A stretch of 64,000 nucleotides of DNA from Macrothele yani (lineage: Eukaryota; Arthropoda; Arachnida; Araneae; Macrothelidae): positions 34,429,501 to 34,493,500 of the forward strand of contig CM077011.1 in the NCBI GenBank assembly GCA_039090855.1, written 5' to 3'. Of the stretch, positions 1-10,775 are shown one piece after another (the stretch's first letter is position 1; every line of letters begins with the position of its first letter). The notes beneath the pieces are model-generated. The model was not told the DNA's origin. It did no database searches and saw nothing but the letters and a program-made list of their open reading frames with translations. A program made the position numbers and the translations under genes.

Positions 1-816
1 CTCTGACTCTAGCCCACCGTCAGGAACGGCTGCAGTATTGTCGCCAACGTCTGCACTGGAGAACGCAATGGCGATCTGTCGTGTTCAGCGATGAAAGCAG
101 ATTCTGCTTGGGAGCCTCCGATGGCCGTATGCGTGTTCGCAGACGCACAGGGGAGCGTCTCCACCGTTCTTGCATCCGCCAGCGACACACAGGGCCTACA
201 CCTGGTCTCCTGGTGTGGGGAGCGATCAGCTATCGCTCCCGTACACAACTAGTGTTTGTACCGGGTTCGTTAAACAGCAAATCCTACATCAACAACATCA
301 TTCAGTCCGTTGTTGTGCCATTTGTAAGGTCGGTCCATCGTGGTGTCTTACAGCAAGATAACGCATGCCCACCCATGGCACGTGCAACGCAACATGCACT
401 TCAGGGTGTGAGACAACTTCCATGGCCTGCACGTTCACCGGATTTGTCCCCCATTGAGCAATGTGTGGGATTATATGGGACAACGACTTATCCGGTCTTC
501 ACGGCCAGCCACGACCATCCCCGATTTACGCGTCCAGGTTGAGGATGCTTGGAACTCAATTCCCCAAACTTACATCCAACATCTGTACGACAGACTCCAT
601 GCCAGAATTGCACAGTGTGACGCAGTTCATGGTGTTTCAACCTCGTACTAACCATGTTACATGGAAATGTTATTTTTCAGTTTACCAGCAAATACAGCTG
701 TATTTTGCCATAATGTTTTGATCCCGTTATCCTCTGTATTCCGTTATCATGCTGTATAAATTTCTTTGGTATCAGACGTCTCCTTCTTGGTGTTCTTTTT
801 TCACTTTCCGCCAGTG
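1..816 (+). mobile_element. Tc1-like element, family A, cut by the window edge
   Basis: This is the 3' part of a Tc1/mariner element. Its right inverted repeat ends in CCGCCAGTG at 816, followed by TA (817-818), and matches the right end of the complete copy at 30307-31737. The transposase carries the motif FSDESRF (first catalytic Asp), QQDN (second) and SPDLSPIE (Glu), with 32 residues between the second Asp and the Glu. The frame is broken near 462, where one extra base splits the C-terminus (454-651) from the upstream part (81-542), so this is a pseudogene. The 5' end lies outside the window. Confidence 0.88.
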
Positions 817-818
817 TA

Positions 819-1621
819 TCTGAAACTCGTTTAGCCTTGTTACTTGAAACACACATTCCATACTTATGTTTTCCATAACACAAGATTAAATATTTTCATA
901 ATTTCTCTAAAAAATTGTAGTACAGTCGTACGTAATATAATTAGTAGGTAATCGTAATAAAACACGGCAAATTATTGGGTGGGGTCGGGCCCCACGGGCC
1001 CATATAAGTCGGCGCCCATGAATGAAGGTATGAGAAAGTAAGAACTGCCTACTAATTGATGGGAAGTACGGGATTTTTAAGTTCAAAGGGGCGTAATTTC
1101 AAGTCTCATCCTCCCAGATAAAAAAGCTTGCTACGTTCCTGGCTTTATGCTTTCCTTGATTCACTACTGTTTAGTCTCACACATTCTTTTACATAGTACT
1201 GCCATGATAGAATTCAACACTCAGGGAAGCAATGGAGTCGATTACAGACATATTCCTTTTGTGTTCGTGAGGTAGAAACACTAATGGATAAACAGAATAC
1301 GATTGCTAATTGAATTCTGAGTACATTGCGCCTATCAAATATTTAAATGGAAAATCTTGAGTATCCCTTACCGTCGGCTTGAAAGCTTCACTTGATGAGA
1401 TTTCACATTTACAGGAAAGGAAGTTGTGTTTCTGTGTTTACTTTTCATTAGTCCTTCCATAGTGACCGGTGGAGTGTGGAGTTAACATCAGGCGATTTCG
1501 ATTGTTTGGACAACTGCAAATCTCTCTTTATGCCTTGCTTTGTGACCAGTAAGAGCAAAATCATCAAGCTGCGGTCACCGCCATCACCGACAACACACTG
1601 TTCTCTTACGAACAGACAAAG

Positions 1622-1661
<40 letters not shown>

Positions 1662-1739
1662 CATTCACGCAGAAACTGAAGTAATCCGTGAAACAAATTA
1701 TGGTGGAAACTTAGCTAAGTTTTGGGAGATATATCATCA
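819..1739. other. AT-rich spacer without a recognisable gene
   Basis: I see no coding signal. The open frame at 1476-1679 ends in a GA-microsatellite-encoded Arg/Glu run (about 1625-1659) and looks accidental. The only structured sequence is that microsatellite. Confidence 0.5.
1625..1659. repeat. (GA)n microsatellite
   Basis: About 35 bp of uninterrupted GA dinucleotides. Confidence 0.95.
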
Positions 1740-2508
1740 CCACCTTGAACCATTATTAATCCACGGCTGAATGAAGGTCTCCCCAAGTTTCTTCCACAAA
1801 TTGAGACACTCTCCTCCATATCACTCCCTTATGCTTTCGAATTTCATCCACCCATCTCCTGTGTGTTCTACTTCTGGCTCTTTTTCTGTCCCTTGGAAAT
1901 CCCGTCCAAAATTTCAATTGTTCATCAATGGTGCGTCCTTCTGGCACTATACCCAACCCATTGACATTCCAGGGATTTTACTCTGATCACGATGTCTTCC
2001 ACTCACCTAATTTTCCTTATCCACGAGTTCCTCTTCTTATCTTTTTCTTGTTACACCAAGCATGCATCTCTCCATGCCTCTTTCAGTTATCTGCAGTCTT
2101 TGGATGTCTTTAATTAAGGTCCATGTGTCCAATTCATATGTAAGCACCGGAAAGATGCATTGATTAAACGCTTTCCTTTTAAGACATAATGGCATATTGC
2201 TCTAAACATTTTTACTGTTTCTTCCAAAAGCTCTACAACCAAGTTTTATACGTCAATTAACTTCTTCAGTGACCTTTGCTGGATATCCGCTGTCCAAGAA
2301 AAATACCGGTTATCTCCAGCTTTTCCCCTTCAATCGCAAAATCTTCATTTCTCGTAAAAGCATCGTATAATACATTAGTTTTGCCTTCGGAGAGTTCATT
2401 TTTAATCCCACTTTTTTACTCTTGCAAGCAAGTTCCTGGATCATACTCTGCAGCTCTGAAGGGGCAGTTGCAAAAACGACGACGTCACCAGCAAAGCGAA
2501 GGTGAGTT
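1740..2508 (-). pseudogene. LINE reverse-transcriptase 3' fragment
   Basis: Read on the minus strand in several frames, this gives the end of a non-LTR retrotransposon reverse transcriptase. About 2500-2360 encodes a stretch resembling the palm motif followed by a QSMIQELA...VGLKMN helix typical of RTE/Jockey-like LINEs. At 1956-1756 the characteristic C-terminal tail reads PRDRKRARSRTHRRWVDEIR followed by a Trp-rich end. Frames are broken several times. Its upstream end is truncated at 2508 by the LTR insertion. A related tail, on the plus strand, is at 54270-54480. The family assignment within LINEs is uncertain. Confidence 0.7.
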
Positions 2509-3080
2509 TATAATGAATTAGCTTTATTTACTTTCCGCTAAGCTAATTATTATGAATGATTCTCTTCCTACCAGCTAGCTAATGATATACTTGTACTAAG
2601 CTTCAAAATGATGAATTCAAAAAGGTGTTGTTACTAGTTAATTACGAACGTAAACAAAGTCTCAACGCTGGTTATTTATAGTAAGCAATAAATGTTATAA
2701 ACCTAACAGCCAGACAGAGGTCTGACAAAAACTATGAATTGAGAAAGACTGAACTTACTGAAACTTCTTTATTTCTAAGACTCTTGGTCAACTAAGGCAC
2801 ACACAACACTTGTAGAACAATAATGAATAATCACTCCTCGTATTATACACGCTCTCGCTTAACGACCACAAGCTCTCCTCATAACAACACAAGCTTCCCT
2901 AAGTCTCGATGAACGCGCCTATATACTAGCTACCACCACGTCATGACTTACACTCATTGCCAGATCTCATTCAGCGGGTGAAATAATATTTCGTTCAGTA
3001 GGAAGATAATTTACATAGTAAAATAAAATAACCAGAGATAGTAAAATCAAAAGGAAAGTGAATATAGAGTATACGTTACA
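2509..3080. mobile_element. Probable solo LTR (copy 1)
   Basis: This insertion starts TATAATGAAT and ends ACGTTACA, flanked by an exact 4-bp direct repeat AGTT (2505-2508 and 3081-3084). It interrupts the LINE remnant. The 3' two thirds are closely similar to the insertion at 26771-27454, which has the same two ends and its own 4-bp duplication. Ends near TA/TG...CA, no coding capacity, and a TTTATTTCT stretch inside fit a solo long terminal repeat. A nonautonomous DNA element is the alternative. Confidence 0.65.
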
Positions 3081-3214
3081 AGTTAAACATTCTTCATTAA
3101 TATTTATCTCTTTGTTTTCCCAGTTCAATGATTGAAAGACATTTTACAATGTGGCATTGAAGAGTTTAGGAGATATAGTGCCATCTTGTCTCACTCTCTT
3201 TCCAATTTTTATTA

Positions 3215-4410
3215 CACACGGTCGAGTCACATTATTGTGACAGTCAGCTAATACACAGGGTAACAGCCGTGTGCAGCGCGGACAGCAGCTAGACGGGCTG
3301 AGAGTGACTCAATAAGGTGCTAAAAGGTGTTCACAGGAATGTGGAGCCATGTTGACTGCAGTGCATTCTGACAGCTGTTGGAGGGTGCATGGTGGAGGAT
3401 CCATTGAGCGAACAACACGATGGAGGTGGTCACACAGATGCTCAACTGGGTTTAAGACTGGGGAATATGGGGTCGAGGAAAGTACTTTGAAGTCTTCATG
3501 GTGCTCTTCCAACCACTCCCGGACATTTCTAGCTGTATGACACGTCACATTGTCGTTCTGGAAGATTCCCATCCGCCACAGGGAAGACAATCAGCATGCA
3601 TGGGTGTACAACGTGTTCTGCAATAATGGATTCATAACGAATTCGGTCCATAGTTCCTTCTACAGGTATGAGTGGACCCAGAGAATGCCACAAAAACATT
3701 CCAGCTTGTGTTCTTTCAACAATGGTTGAAGAGTGTTTGTTCTCCGATGTTTCTTGCCTTACACGCCAACGTCCTTTCCATCCGGTGAAGCAGAAAACGT
3801 CTCATCGGAGAAGGCAATCCTTTGCCAATCAGCGGAGGTCGAATTCCGATATAACTTCGGTGCAAATGCAAGCCTTTTCCGCCGATAAACCTTCGTTACC
3901 GTAGATGCACTGATCATCCGCCTGCATCGGAACCCCATACGTAACAGAGTTCGCTGAGCTGTCGTTTTAGACACACTTCCTGTAGCCCCCATGTTCATTT
4001 GGTCAGTGAGTTGCTCCTCTGTAGCGTGCTAATCCGCCCTAACGCACCTTCGAAGCCGACGTTAACCTCTCACATCAATGGCACGTGGTGCTCCGCAGTT
4101 TCCACTTCGCTTATTCGCAATGGTGCCATTTCTTCCAATCACGATACACTTTAACAACAGCAGCACGCGAACAGTTCATATATTGCGCTGTTTCAGAAAC
4201 ACTGCCACTCTTGTCCCGAAAGCCGATAATCATCCTTTTTTGCAAATCTGACAAATCGCTCCTGACAGCAACGAGTGATATGTTTTCATAATGCCTAGAG
4301 CACACCTTATGTACCTCCCAAGCCAGCTCAAGACACGTGCCTTCACTCATTGGCTACACGTTGATGACGTTAAAAGTAGGAGGTGGTCACAATAATGTGA
4401 CTCGACAGTG
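3215..4410 (-). mobile_element. Tc1-like element, family D, degenerate
   Basis: The inverted ends share GTCGAGTCACATTATTGTGA (left, 3221-3240; mirrored at about 4388-4406) and are flanked by TA (3213-3214, 4411-4412). On the minus strand, three separate frames give the transposase: an N-terminal helix-turn-helix part (4350-4111), a middle part with FSDET (3998-3759), and a C-terminal part (3590-3309) with QNDN, then VLNPVE. The second Asp and the Glu are 36 residues apart. Frameshifts and stops between the parts make it inactive. Confidence 0.88.
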
Positions 4411-4415
4411 TATAT

Positions 4416-5240
4416 ACACAGTGGTATCAGAATAATATGACAACTTACCTAATAAATGGGAAATGACCACTCTTGGCCCAGATGTCAGTGGCGAAATGGC
4501 GTGGTATGGATGCAATGGGGCCCTGGCAGGTTGCCTAAGGCACACGTGCCCATTCTGATTGCAGCAGGGCACGGAGGTCCCGGAGATGACGTGGTTGTGG
4601 GTCGGCATGTCGAGCCTGTCGATCCAAATAGTCCCACAAGTGCTCTATGGGATTGAGGTCGGGCGACATCGCTGTCGTACTCCTGGAACCAGTCACGCAC
4701 ATCCTTAGTGATGTGGCAGGGCACACTGTCTTGTTGGTAGACACCATCGCTACCAGGGTAAACGTCCAACATGAAGGGATGATGTGATCAGCGATGATGG
4801 ATATGTAGCCATTGGCGTTCAAGGGACTCATCCAGTGGTACCAGCGGGCCCAGGTCATACCAGAGAAAAATACCCCCAGACATGCACACTGCCACCGCCG
4901 GCCTGTTCTTCACCGACAAGCGTGTCCGGGTGTCGGCTCTCGTGTGTCTGACGCCTTATCTGGTACCGCCCATCACTTCTGTGGAGTAGAAACCTCGATT
5001 CGGAGGAGAATGCAACCTTTTCCCACTGTTCAATGACAGTAGTCCCATTCGTACTGCAGGCGTAGTTACCGATTGACCTGGGTTAACATGGGCGCCCTGG
5101 CGCAGCATCGACTCCGGAGACCTAGGCTTAACAGGAATCGCTCTACTATTATCGGAGACACGTACCTGGGTGCCCCAGCGTCCATTTGCGTGATAAGTTG
5201 CTGCACTCTTGCGCTCAACTGCCCTTTACCAGTCGACGGA
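4416..5240 (-). mobile_element. Tc1-like element, family E, degenerate fragment
   Basis: The minus strand encodes transposase pieces in shifted frames: QQDSVPCH at 4772-4485 and MSPDLNPIEHLWDYLDRQAR at 4858-4535. Upstream pieces (to about 5240) are stop-ridden. The left end begins close to CAGTGGTATCAGAATAATAT (near 4419). A clear right inverted end is not visible, and the element seems to stop at the palindrome at 5217-5263. Confidence 0.75.
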
Positions 5241-5263
5241 GGCGACTGGTAAAGGGCAATTGA
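5217..5263. repeat. Near-perfect 47-bp palindrome
   Basis: Arms GCCCTTTACCAGTCG and CGACTGGTAAAGGGC surround a 7-base loop, with partial pairing continuing outside (CAACT/AATTG). It sits at the right edge of Tc1 family E and could be a terminal hairpin or a rearrangement scar. Confidence 0.85.
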
Positions 5264-5589
5264 AGAGCCCAAAGCTACGGTAGAGAGTATTCGAAGGGTT
5301 GAAGTGGCGACTATGGATACACTCAGACGGTGAGCCGGGTGTGTTTAGAGCCTCCACTTCAGACTGTACCACTTTCTGTACTCTTGGATTCTCCACTTCA
5401 ACAGGTCCGTAGTTGTGGTTGATCAGTTTACATGCCATATTTTGAGGCGAAAAGCTTCATTTTGCTGTAATACAAAGTTTTAACTTTATGCAAGTACACC
5501 CTTTGCAACCCCCCTTCCCCTAGAAGCAACCAGAAGGAATTGTCCAATCGAGATGAAAGTTGGTATGTGCAATATAAATGTGTTGGGTC

Positions 5590-6560
5590 ATTTATTTGGG
5601 TAAAACACCTACACGAGTGAAACAAGTCAGAACGTTGTAGCGCCACCTTTGGCCCGGATACAAGTGGTTACCGGGTGTGGCATAGAGTTCACGGATACTG
5701 TCCTGAAGAATGACATACCAGATTGTGTTCAAATTACGCGCTAGTTCGCCGACATCCCTGGATGGAAGTAGGTGGCGTTCCATCATGTCCCAAACACATT
5801 CGGTCGGTGAGAGGTCATTTCCTATGCATTTTCCTATTGATAATCGCTCGGTGATGCTGTGACAGGAATGGCAACGCAACAGGTTGCATAATGCCGTCGA
5901 AGTACCGTTGAGCCATGAGGATGGTATGGTGGACTACTAAGGCTGTCGTAGGAAATGGCTTCCCAGACAGTCACTCCCGGTGTGCGAGTCGTGTGCCTTT
6001 TCACGGCAAAGGCAGGATCCGTGCGCTGGCCCCTTCGTCTCCAGACACGCATGTGCCGGTCATCGGCACCAAGTGCAAAACATGACTCATCACTGAAGAC
6101 AACACGACGCCACTCGATACCATTCCACGTTGATAAGGCACGACACCACTGAAACCGGTGCAGGCGATGCTCACGGCGGAATGGCCAAGTCCAATGTAGT
6201 CCCCGTGCCACAAGTCGTCTGGCTACGGTCCGGATTTCCACTTCCGTACCTTTAGATGACGTAACATGATCACGGATGGTTGAGAGCGACGAATTCGGTT
6301 CTGTTTGTACGGCTCTCATAATCACTCAATCCTAAAGTTTTGTCGTTGCCCTCGGCCGTCCACTGCCCGCGTGCTGCTGGGTTGTGCCCTCCTCGACCTA
6401 TTGGAATCGACATCGTTTGACTGCCGCGTCGCTTCGACCCAAATGCTTGACGATACGACGACTTGACCAACCGGCCTCTCTCAGCTCAATTATACGTCCT
6501 CTCTCAAACTAGTATACCTACTCGTATTGTGCACGGATCCAACGTCGAGGCATCCTCACA
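5590..6560 (-). pseudogene. Tc1-like transposase, family C
   Basis: The minus strand from about 6560 gives a helix-turn-helix start (FERGRIIELREAGWSSRRI) with a stop, then an open frame 6325-5834 containing FSDESCFALG (first catalytic Asp) and TPGVTVWEAISYD, then a shifted frame 5879-5592 with NDLSPTECVWDMMERHL. The second Asp (QQDN block) is destroyed. Arrangement and wording place it near family A. I could not identify its inverted ends, so element borders are approximate. Confidence 0.8.
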
Positions 6561-7513
6561 GACCGCGGAGGTTAATGAAACCGCAATCCGCCGTCACAAT
6601 GGTCTTGGCGTGTGAACTTTGCTCTTGATATACCCTCCTTGATATGAGGTTTCCATGCGCTGTGGCGGGCCACTGTTTCGTCATTGATCGTTATTTTTTA
6701 ATTATTTGTATATTCGGCCCTGATATATTTGCATGCGGAGTTTCATTAGTATCAAACAACATTCTCGGGGTGCTTTTTTATTTATTATTTTCTTTTGCAA
6801 AAAAGTGTATTTAGTGTTCTTGCACTAGGCATAAACAATTGAAATAATATCTTACAGCATGAAGACCATAAACACCTTTATTGGCACTTGTTGTTGGTAC
6901 ACCAGGTGATGTAAACTCCCGAAGCACGAAGGTTGAATTCACAGCGATGAACAAGAAAAACTCACGAAGGTTATTAAGACTTTAAAGAAATAACTTTATG
7001 AAAGCTCACAAAGGACGTTGGTTAACAAGAAATTCGTTGACGTAGTATAATATCTCGTTAAGGCAGTGACGGAGAAATCACTCTCACATTTACATCTGGT
7101 AGCTCATCTTTATCAAAGTTTCCTACCTGTTGTTACCATACTACCTGTGTTGCTACGTATAGAAGAAAATCTTGGGGTTCATTTCGCATAACTGCGGCGC
7201 AGAGGGGCCCTCGCTCAGCGCATAACAACGGAATGATTACAAAGAGAGCGTTCGTCCCCTGTCACGCGAAACACGAGATCCAATTTGTCGCGCGCTCTTT
7301 GCCCGAGAAGAGGCTTAACTAGTGATAAGAGGAAAATGCTTTGGTTTCTGACTCAATGTAAATGAGTTAAATTTGCTTCTGATGGATTTCAATTAAATAA
7401 ATAGGTGTCTGAAGCTTTGGGTGCGAGATATTCGTCATCCATGGATACAACTGCCTGATTTTAATCCATTAAATTCTTCTGTAATCAAGAGTACCAAAGG
7501 CAATGTGTTCTTA
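6561..7513. other. Spacer with no recognisable gene
   Basis: I see no reading frame with family motifs, no terminal repeats and no RNA gene. Base composition is AT-rich with a slightly GC-richer patch near 7180-7310. Confidence 0.4.
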
Positions 7514-8695
7514 CAGAGAAGAGCAATTGAATTAGAGACAGCTTGCGTTATGCAAATGTACGCCGTGGGTGGCCCTGTAAACGGAAACGACACGACATAT
7601 GCAGCGATCCGACAATATAAGGAGTGGTGCGATGGGAATCAGTTATAGTCGGAAGCAGAGTGGGTAAGACGAAGGATATAAGCGCATTTGATCGTAGGCA
7701 AATTGTCGGAACCCGACGAATGGGTCATGCTCCATCTTGGAAGTCGTGCAGGCACTGGGATTTTCACGAGCCACTGTGTCACGGGTGCACCGTGAGTATA
7801 TAGAATCCGGTAAAACCATCCCTGCAAGGATGTGGACGAGCGTGGTCATCGTCAGCTAGCTCGCATTGTAACAGCGGATGGACGGGCCACAGTGCAAGAA
7901 ATCACTCGGCAATTTAACGCCGGTGCACAAAAACGTGTAAGCAGCCACACCATCCAGAACCATCTCCTCGCTATGGGGTATAGAAGACATCGTCCTACGA
8001 GGGTACCACTGCTGACCGCACATCACAGGGTGGACCCTAGGCATGTGGCCAGCGCCACTGCACCCTAGGCATGTGGGAAAATGTTGCCTGGACTGCTGAG
8101 TCGAGATTCACGTTGGTACACGTGGATGGCAGGATACGAGTACGGCGCAAACCACATGAAGCGATGGATCCTTCTTGCCAGCAGGGTACTATTCAAGCTG
8201 GTGGGGGTGGCATTCTCGTCTGGGGACTATTTACATGGACTGAAATGGAACCCCTGGTACGTGTGATATCGTCCCTCACAGGTCAACGTTACCGGGATAT
8301 CCTGGACGACCATTTTCTCCCGTTTGTGCGTCTTCAACATCTCACTGGGGACCTCATCCTACAACAAGACAATGCAACTCCCGAATTGTATCCGAATGGT
8401 TGGATGAACACTCCACCGACGTGGCCTCGCTTCCTTGGCCAGCTAGGTGATCTGACCTCAATCCCATCGAGCACATCTGGGATGCCATCGAGAGAGATGT
8501 TCGAGTCTCCGACCGCCCTCCATCAAATCTTCGTGAACTGTGGGAGCGTGTTCAGGGTTCGTGGATCCATATGGCTTCCCAATGCTTCCGGTGTCTTGTC
8601 GAGTCCATGCCGAGACGAATCGCTGCTGTCATCAGGGCGAAAGGTGGTGCTACACGTTACTAGACAGGTATCTCTAATTCAATTGCTCTTCAGTG
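7514..8695 (+). mobile_element. Tc1-like element, family B, copy 1
   Basis: Ends read CAGAGAAGAGCAATTGAATT on the left and a mirrored AATTCAATTGCTCTTCAGTG on the right, with TA on both sides (7512-7513, 8696-8697). The transposase is split: a DNA-binding part near 7830-8068 (GAQKRVSSHTIQNHLLAMGY) and a catalytic part 8071-8736. The first catalytic Asp is lost (WTAESRF where related copies have WTDESRF), and the frame slips before the DLNPIEHIWD block. It is inactive. Confidence 0.9.
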
Positions 8696-8744
8696 TATGT
8701 CATTCTTATACGAAACGAGCTTCATCGTTGTTTTGATAGATACA

Positions 8745-8882
8745 TCGTGACGTGCCTGCGCCGCAGGAAGCACATGAGATAAAGGCAGATAGCAATGAGA
8801 GCACATGTCCGCGTAGCTCAGTTGGAAGAGCGACTTACTCCGGAGTGAGGGGACCCGGATTCGATGCCCGGGATGGACAAAC
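8745..8882 (+). repeat. Diverged tRNA-containing LTR fragment (solo TRIM LTR remnant)
   Basis: It matches the long terminal repeats of the three mini-elements described below: GTGACGTGCCTG, then GATAAAGGCAGATAG, then a tRNA-like part beginning GTCCGCGTAGCTCAGTTGG with T-arm GGATTCGATGCCC. It has many substitutions and loses similarity after about 8882, so it is an older, separated LTR or a relative of the tRNA ancestor. The anticodon-arm region CTTACTCCGGAGTGAG is a perfect palindrome here. Confidence 0.65.
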
Positions 8883-9009
8883 CTGTGTTTTCACAACATC
8901 GTAAACATGAGTCACAGCACTCGTATACTCATCCTTCAATACAAACTATAATTATTTATACATCTGCTTGGAAGTTCAGACATGACGTTAGGTTCTGAAA
9001 GTTAAATAC

Positions 9010-9480
9010 ATTATCAAATCAAAAGCATCCGGACACTTGCCACAAACTCCCTGTAATAGGAAAAGAATTAATATCTAGTTGGCTCACCCTTTGTTGCAAC
9101 TACAGCCTTCACTTAGCTGGGAATTTTTAAATTAGATTTCGTTACTTTGTTGCTGCGGGATATTTCTTGCGTTCTGGCACAGGAACATTAGTCAAGTCAG
9201 ACACCACTTGACTAATGCTCTTCGGTCGGTTCTGCCTAACCCGCAGCTGGCGATCCAATTCATCCCAAAAGGTGTTCCACGGTATTGCGATAGGGGTTCT
9301 GTACGTGCCAGTCAACTGCTGCCGTAATGTTGGGAGCAAATAATTATCAAGAATAACATTATACGCAACAGCGTTAAAGTTCTCAGGCAGTGGAACTAGG
9401 AAGGCCCAGCCCAAACCGTGGAAAACAGTCACAGTCAGGACCGCAGCAAGCTTTTCCTATCCGGGAAGGCAAGACTTGAA
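9010..9480 (-). pseudogene. Tc1-like element remnant, family F
   Basis: An end-like sequence ATCAAAAGCATCCGGACAC (9018-9037) resembles the family F inverted repeat seen at 41101. The minus-strand frame 9432-9142 gives ENFNAVAYNVILDNYLLPTL, then a degenerate NTFWDELDRQ block, both typical of the C-terminal half of Tc1 transposases. The catalytic Asp/Glu residues are not readable in frame. Only the 3' part of the element is present. Confidence 0.65.
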
Positions 9481-9818
9481 ATTACGCCACTTTGAGTTCA
9501 AAATTACGTCCCTTCGAGTTCCACTCAAGTAATACGTGATTTTTAGTTTTTCACACATTGCCGTTATATTAAAGTATTATAATCGTTCAAAAATTGCACT
9601 TCAAGTTTTTGATATAATTTTATTAAAAATGTAAATACTAGCTAGATACACAAGAACCACAAGTTGTAAATACCAAGTAAAGCGCAAACTTTATCTGAAC
9701 GCCGACAACGCAACACTCCATATAAATGCAGAACGAAAAACAAACCAGCGCAAAACGAATGAGCATCAGATACTGATAGTAATAACAGGAAAAGCTTTAG
9801 GGGTAGGGCTTGAGAAAA

Positions 9819-9824
9819 TTCCTT
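9819..9824. repeat. Target-site duplication, left (TTCCTT)
   Basis: This hexamer directly precedes the AGTAGTA terminus of the 16 kb element and is repeated exactly at 25975-25980, directly after the mirrored TACTACT terminus. Six-base duplications are the known signature of Polinton/Maverick integration. Confidence 0.85.
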
Positions 9825-9859
9825 AGTAGTAGGAAATGGCGGGTCCGAGCGCAAGGATG

Positions 9860-10012
9860 CATCCTTCTAAAGAAGGATGGGGGCGTGGCCTGGCGCCGAA
9901 GGATGTGGGGGCGTGGCTTGCGACAGAAGGATGGGGGCGTGGCTTGCGGTAAAAGGATGGGAGGCGTGGCATGTGACCGAAGGATGTGGGGGCGTGGCAG
10001 ATGACGCTAGTG
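9860..10012 (+). repeat. GGGCGTGGC short tandem units, left arm
   Basis: About five copies of a ~26-bp unit built around AAGGATG(T)GGGGGCGTGGC. The mirrored cluster is at 25850-25945 with fewer copies. These lie at the extreme ends of the element, where replication or integration proteins would be expected to bind; that role is inference. Confidence 0.85.
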
Positions 10013-10019
10013 TGTTGGG

Positions 10020-10775
10020 TCGATGTGCTGCCCCCTAGCGGTGATTCTTGGAACTTTCGATGGTTTTTTGAGAGATGGCAACGACCGAGTCGGGAAAGGA
10101 GATGTGCTGCCCCTAGCGGTGCTTCTTTGAACTTTTAATGGATCTTTGAGGGATGGCAACGACCGAGAGGGAAAGGGGGTGGATATAGGGGGATGTCAAC
10201 TCAATGTGCTGCCCCCTAGCGGTGCTTCTTGGAACTTTATTATTATGTTAGATCTTTGTTTTTGAGGGATGGCAACGACCGAGTGGGGGAAAGGAGATGT
10301 GCTGCCCTCTAGCGGTGCTTTTTGGAACTTTCGATGGATCTTTGAGAGATGGCAACGACCGAGTGGGGGAAAGGAAATGTGCTGCCCCTAGCGGTGCTTT
10401 TTGGAACTTTCGATGGATCTTTGAGGGATGGCAACGACCGAGTCGGGGAAAGGAGATGTGCTGCCCCTAGCGGTGCTTCTTGGAACTTTATTATTATGTT
10501 AGATCTTTGTTTTTGAGTGATGGCAACGACCGAGTGGGAGAAAGGGGGTGGATATAGGGGGATGTCAACTCGATGTGCTGTCCCCTAGCGGTGCTTTTTG
10601 GAACTTTTAATGGACCTTTGAGAGATGGCAACGACCGAGTGGGGGAAAGATGTGCTGCCCCCTAGCAGTGCTTGGAACTTTCGATGTATCTTTGAGGGAT
10701 GGCAACGACCGAGTGGGGGAAAGGGGATGTGTACGTTGCCCTCTAGCGGTGCTTTTTGGAACTTTTCTCGGGAGA
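10020..10775 (+). repeat. Tandem array of 75-115-bp units, left arm
   Basis: About nine units share GATGTGCTGCCCCCTAGCGG, then GGAACTTTCGATGGATCTTT, then GATGGCAACGACCGAGT. Some units have an extra TTATTATGTTAGATCTTTG insert and some a GGATATAGGGGGATGTCAAC insert, giving higher-order length variation. The right arm has a matching array (25140-25830) with a different order of variants. Confidence 0.88.

Noticed and set aside
5226..5438. 70-codon frame beside Tc1 family E
   Set aside because: It spans a palindrome and shows no similarity to transposases or other recognisable families.
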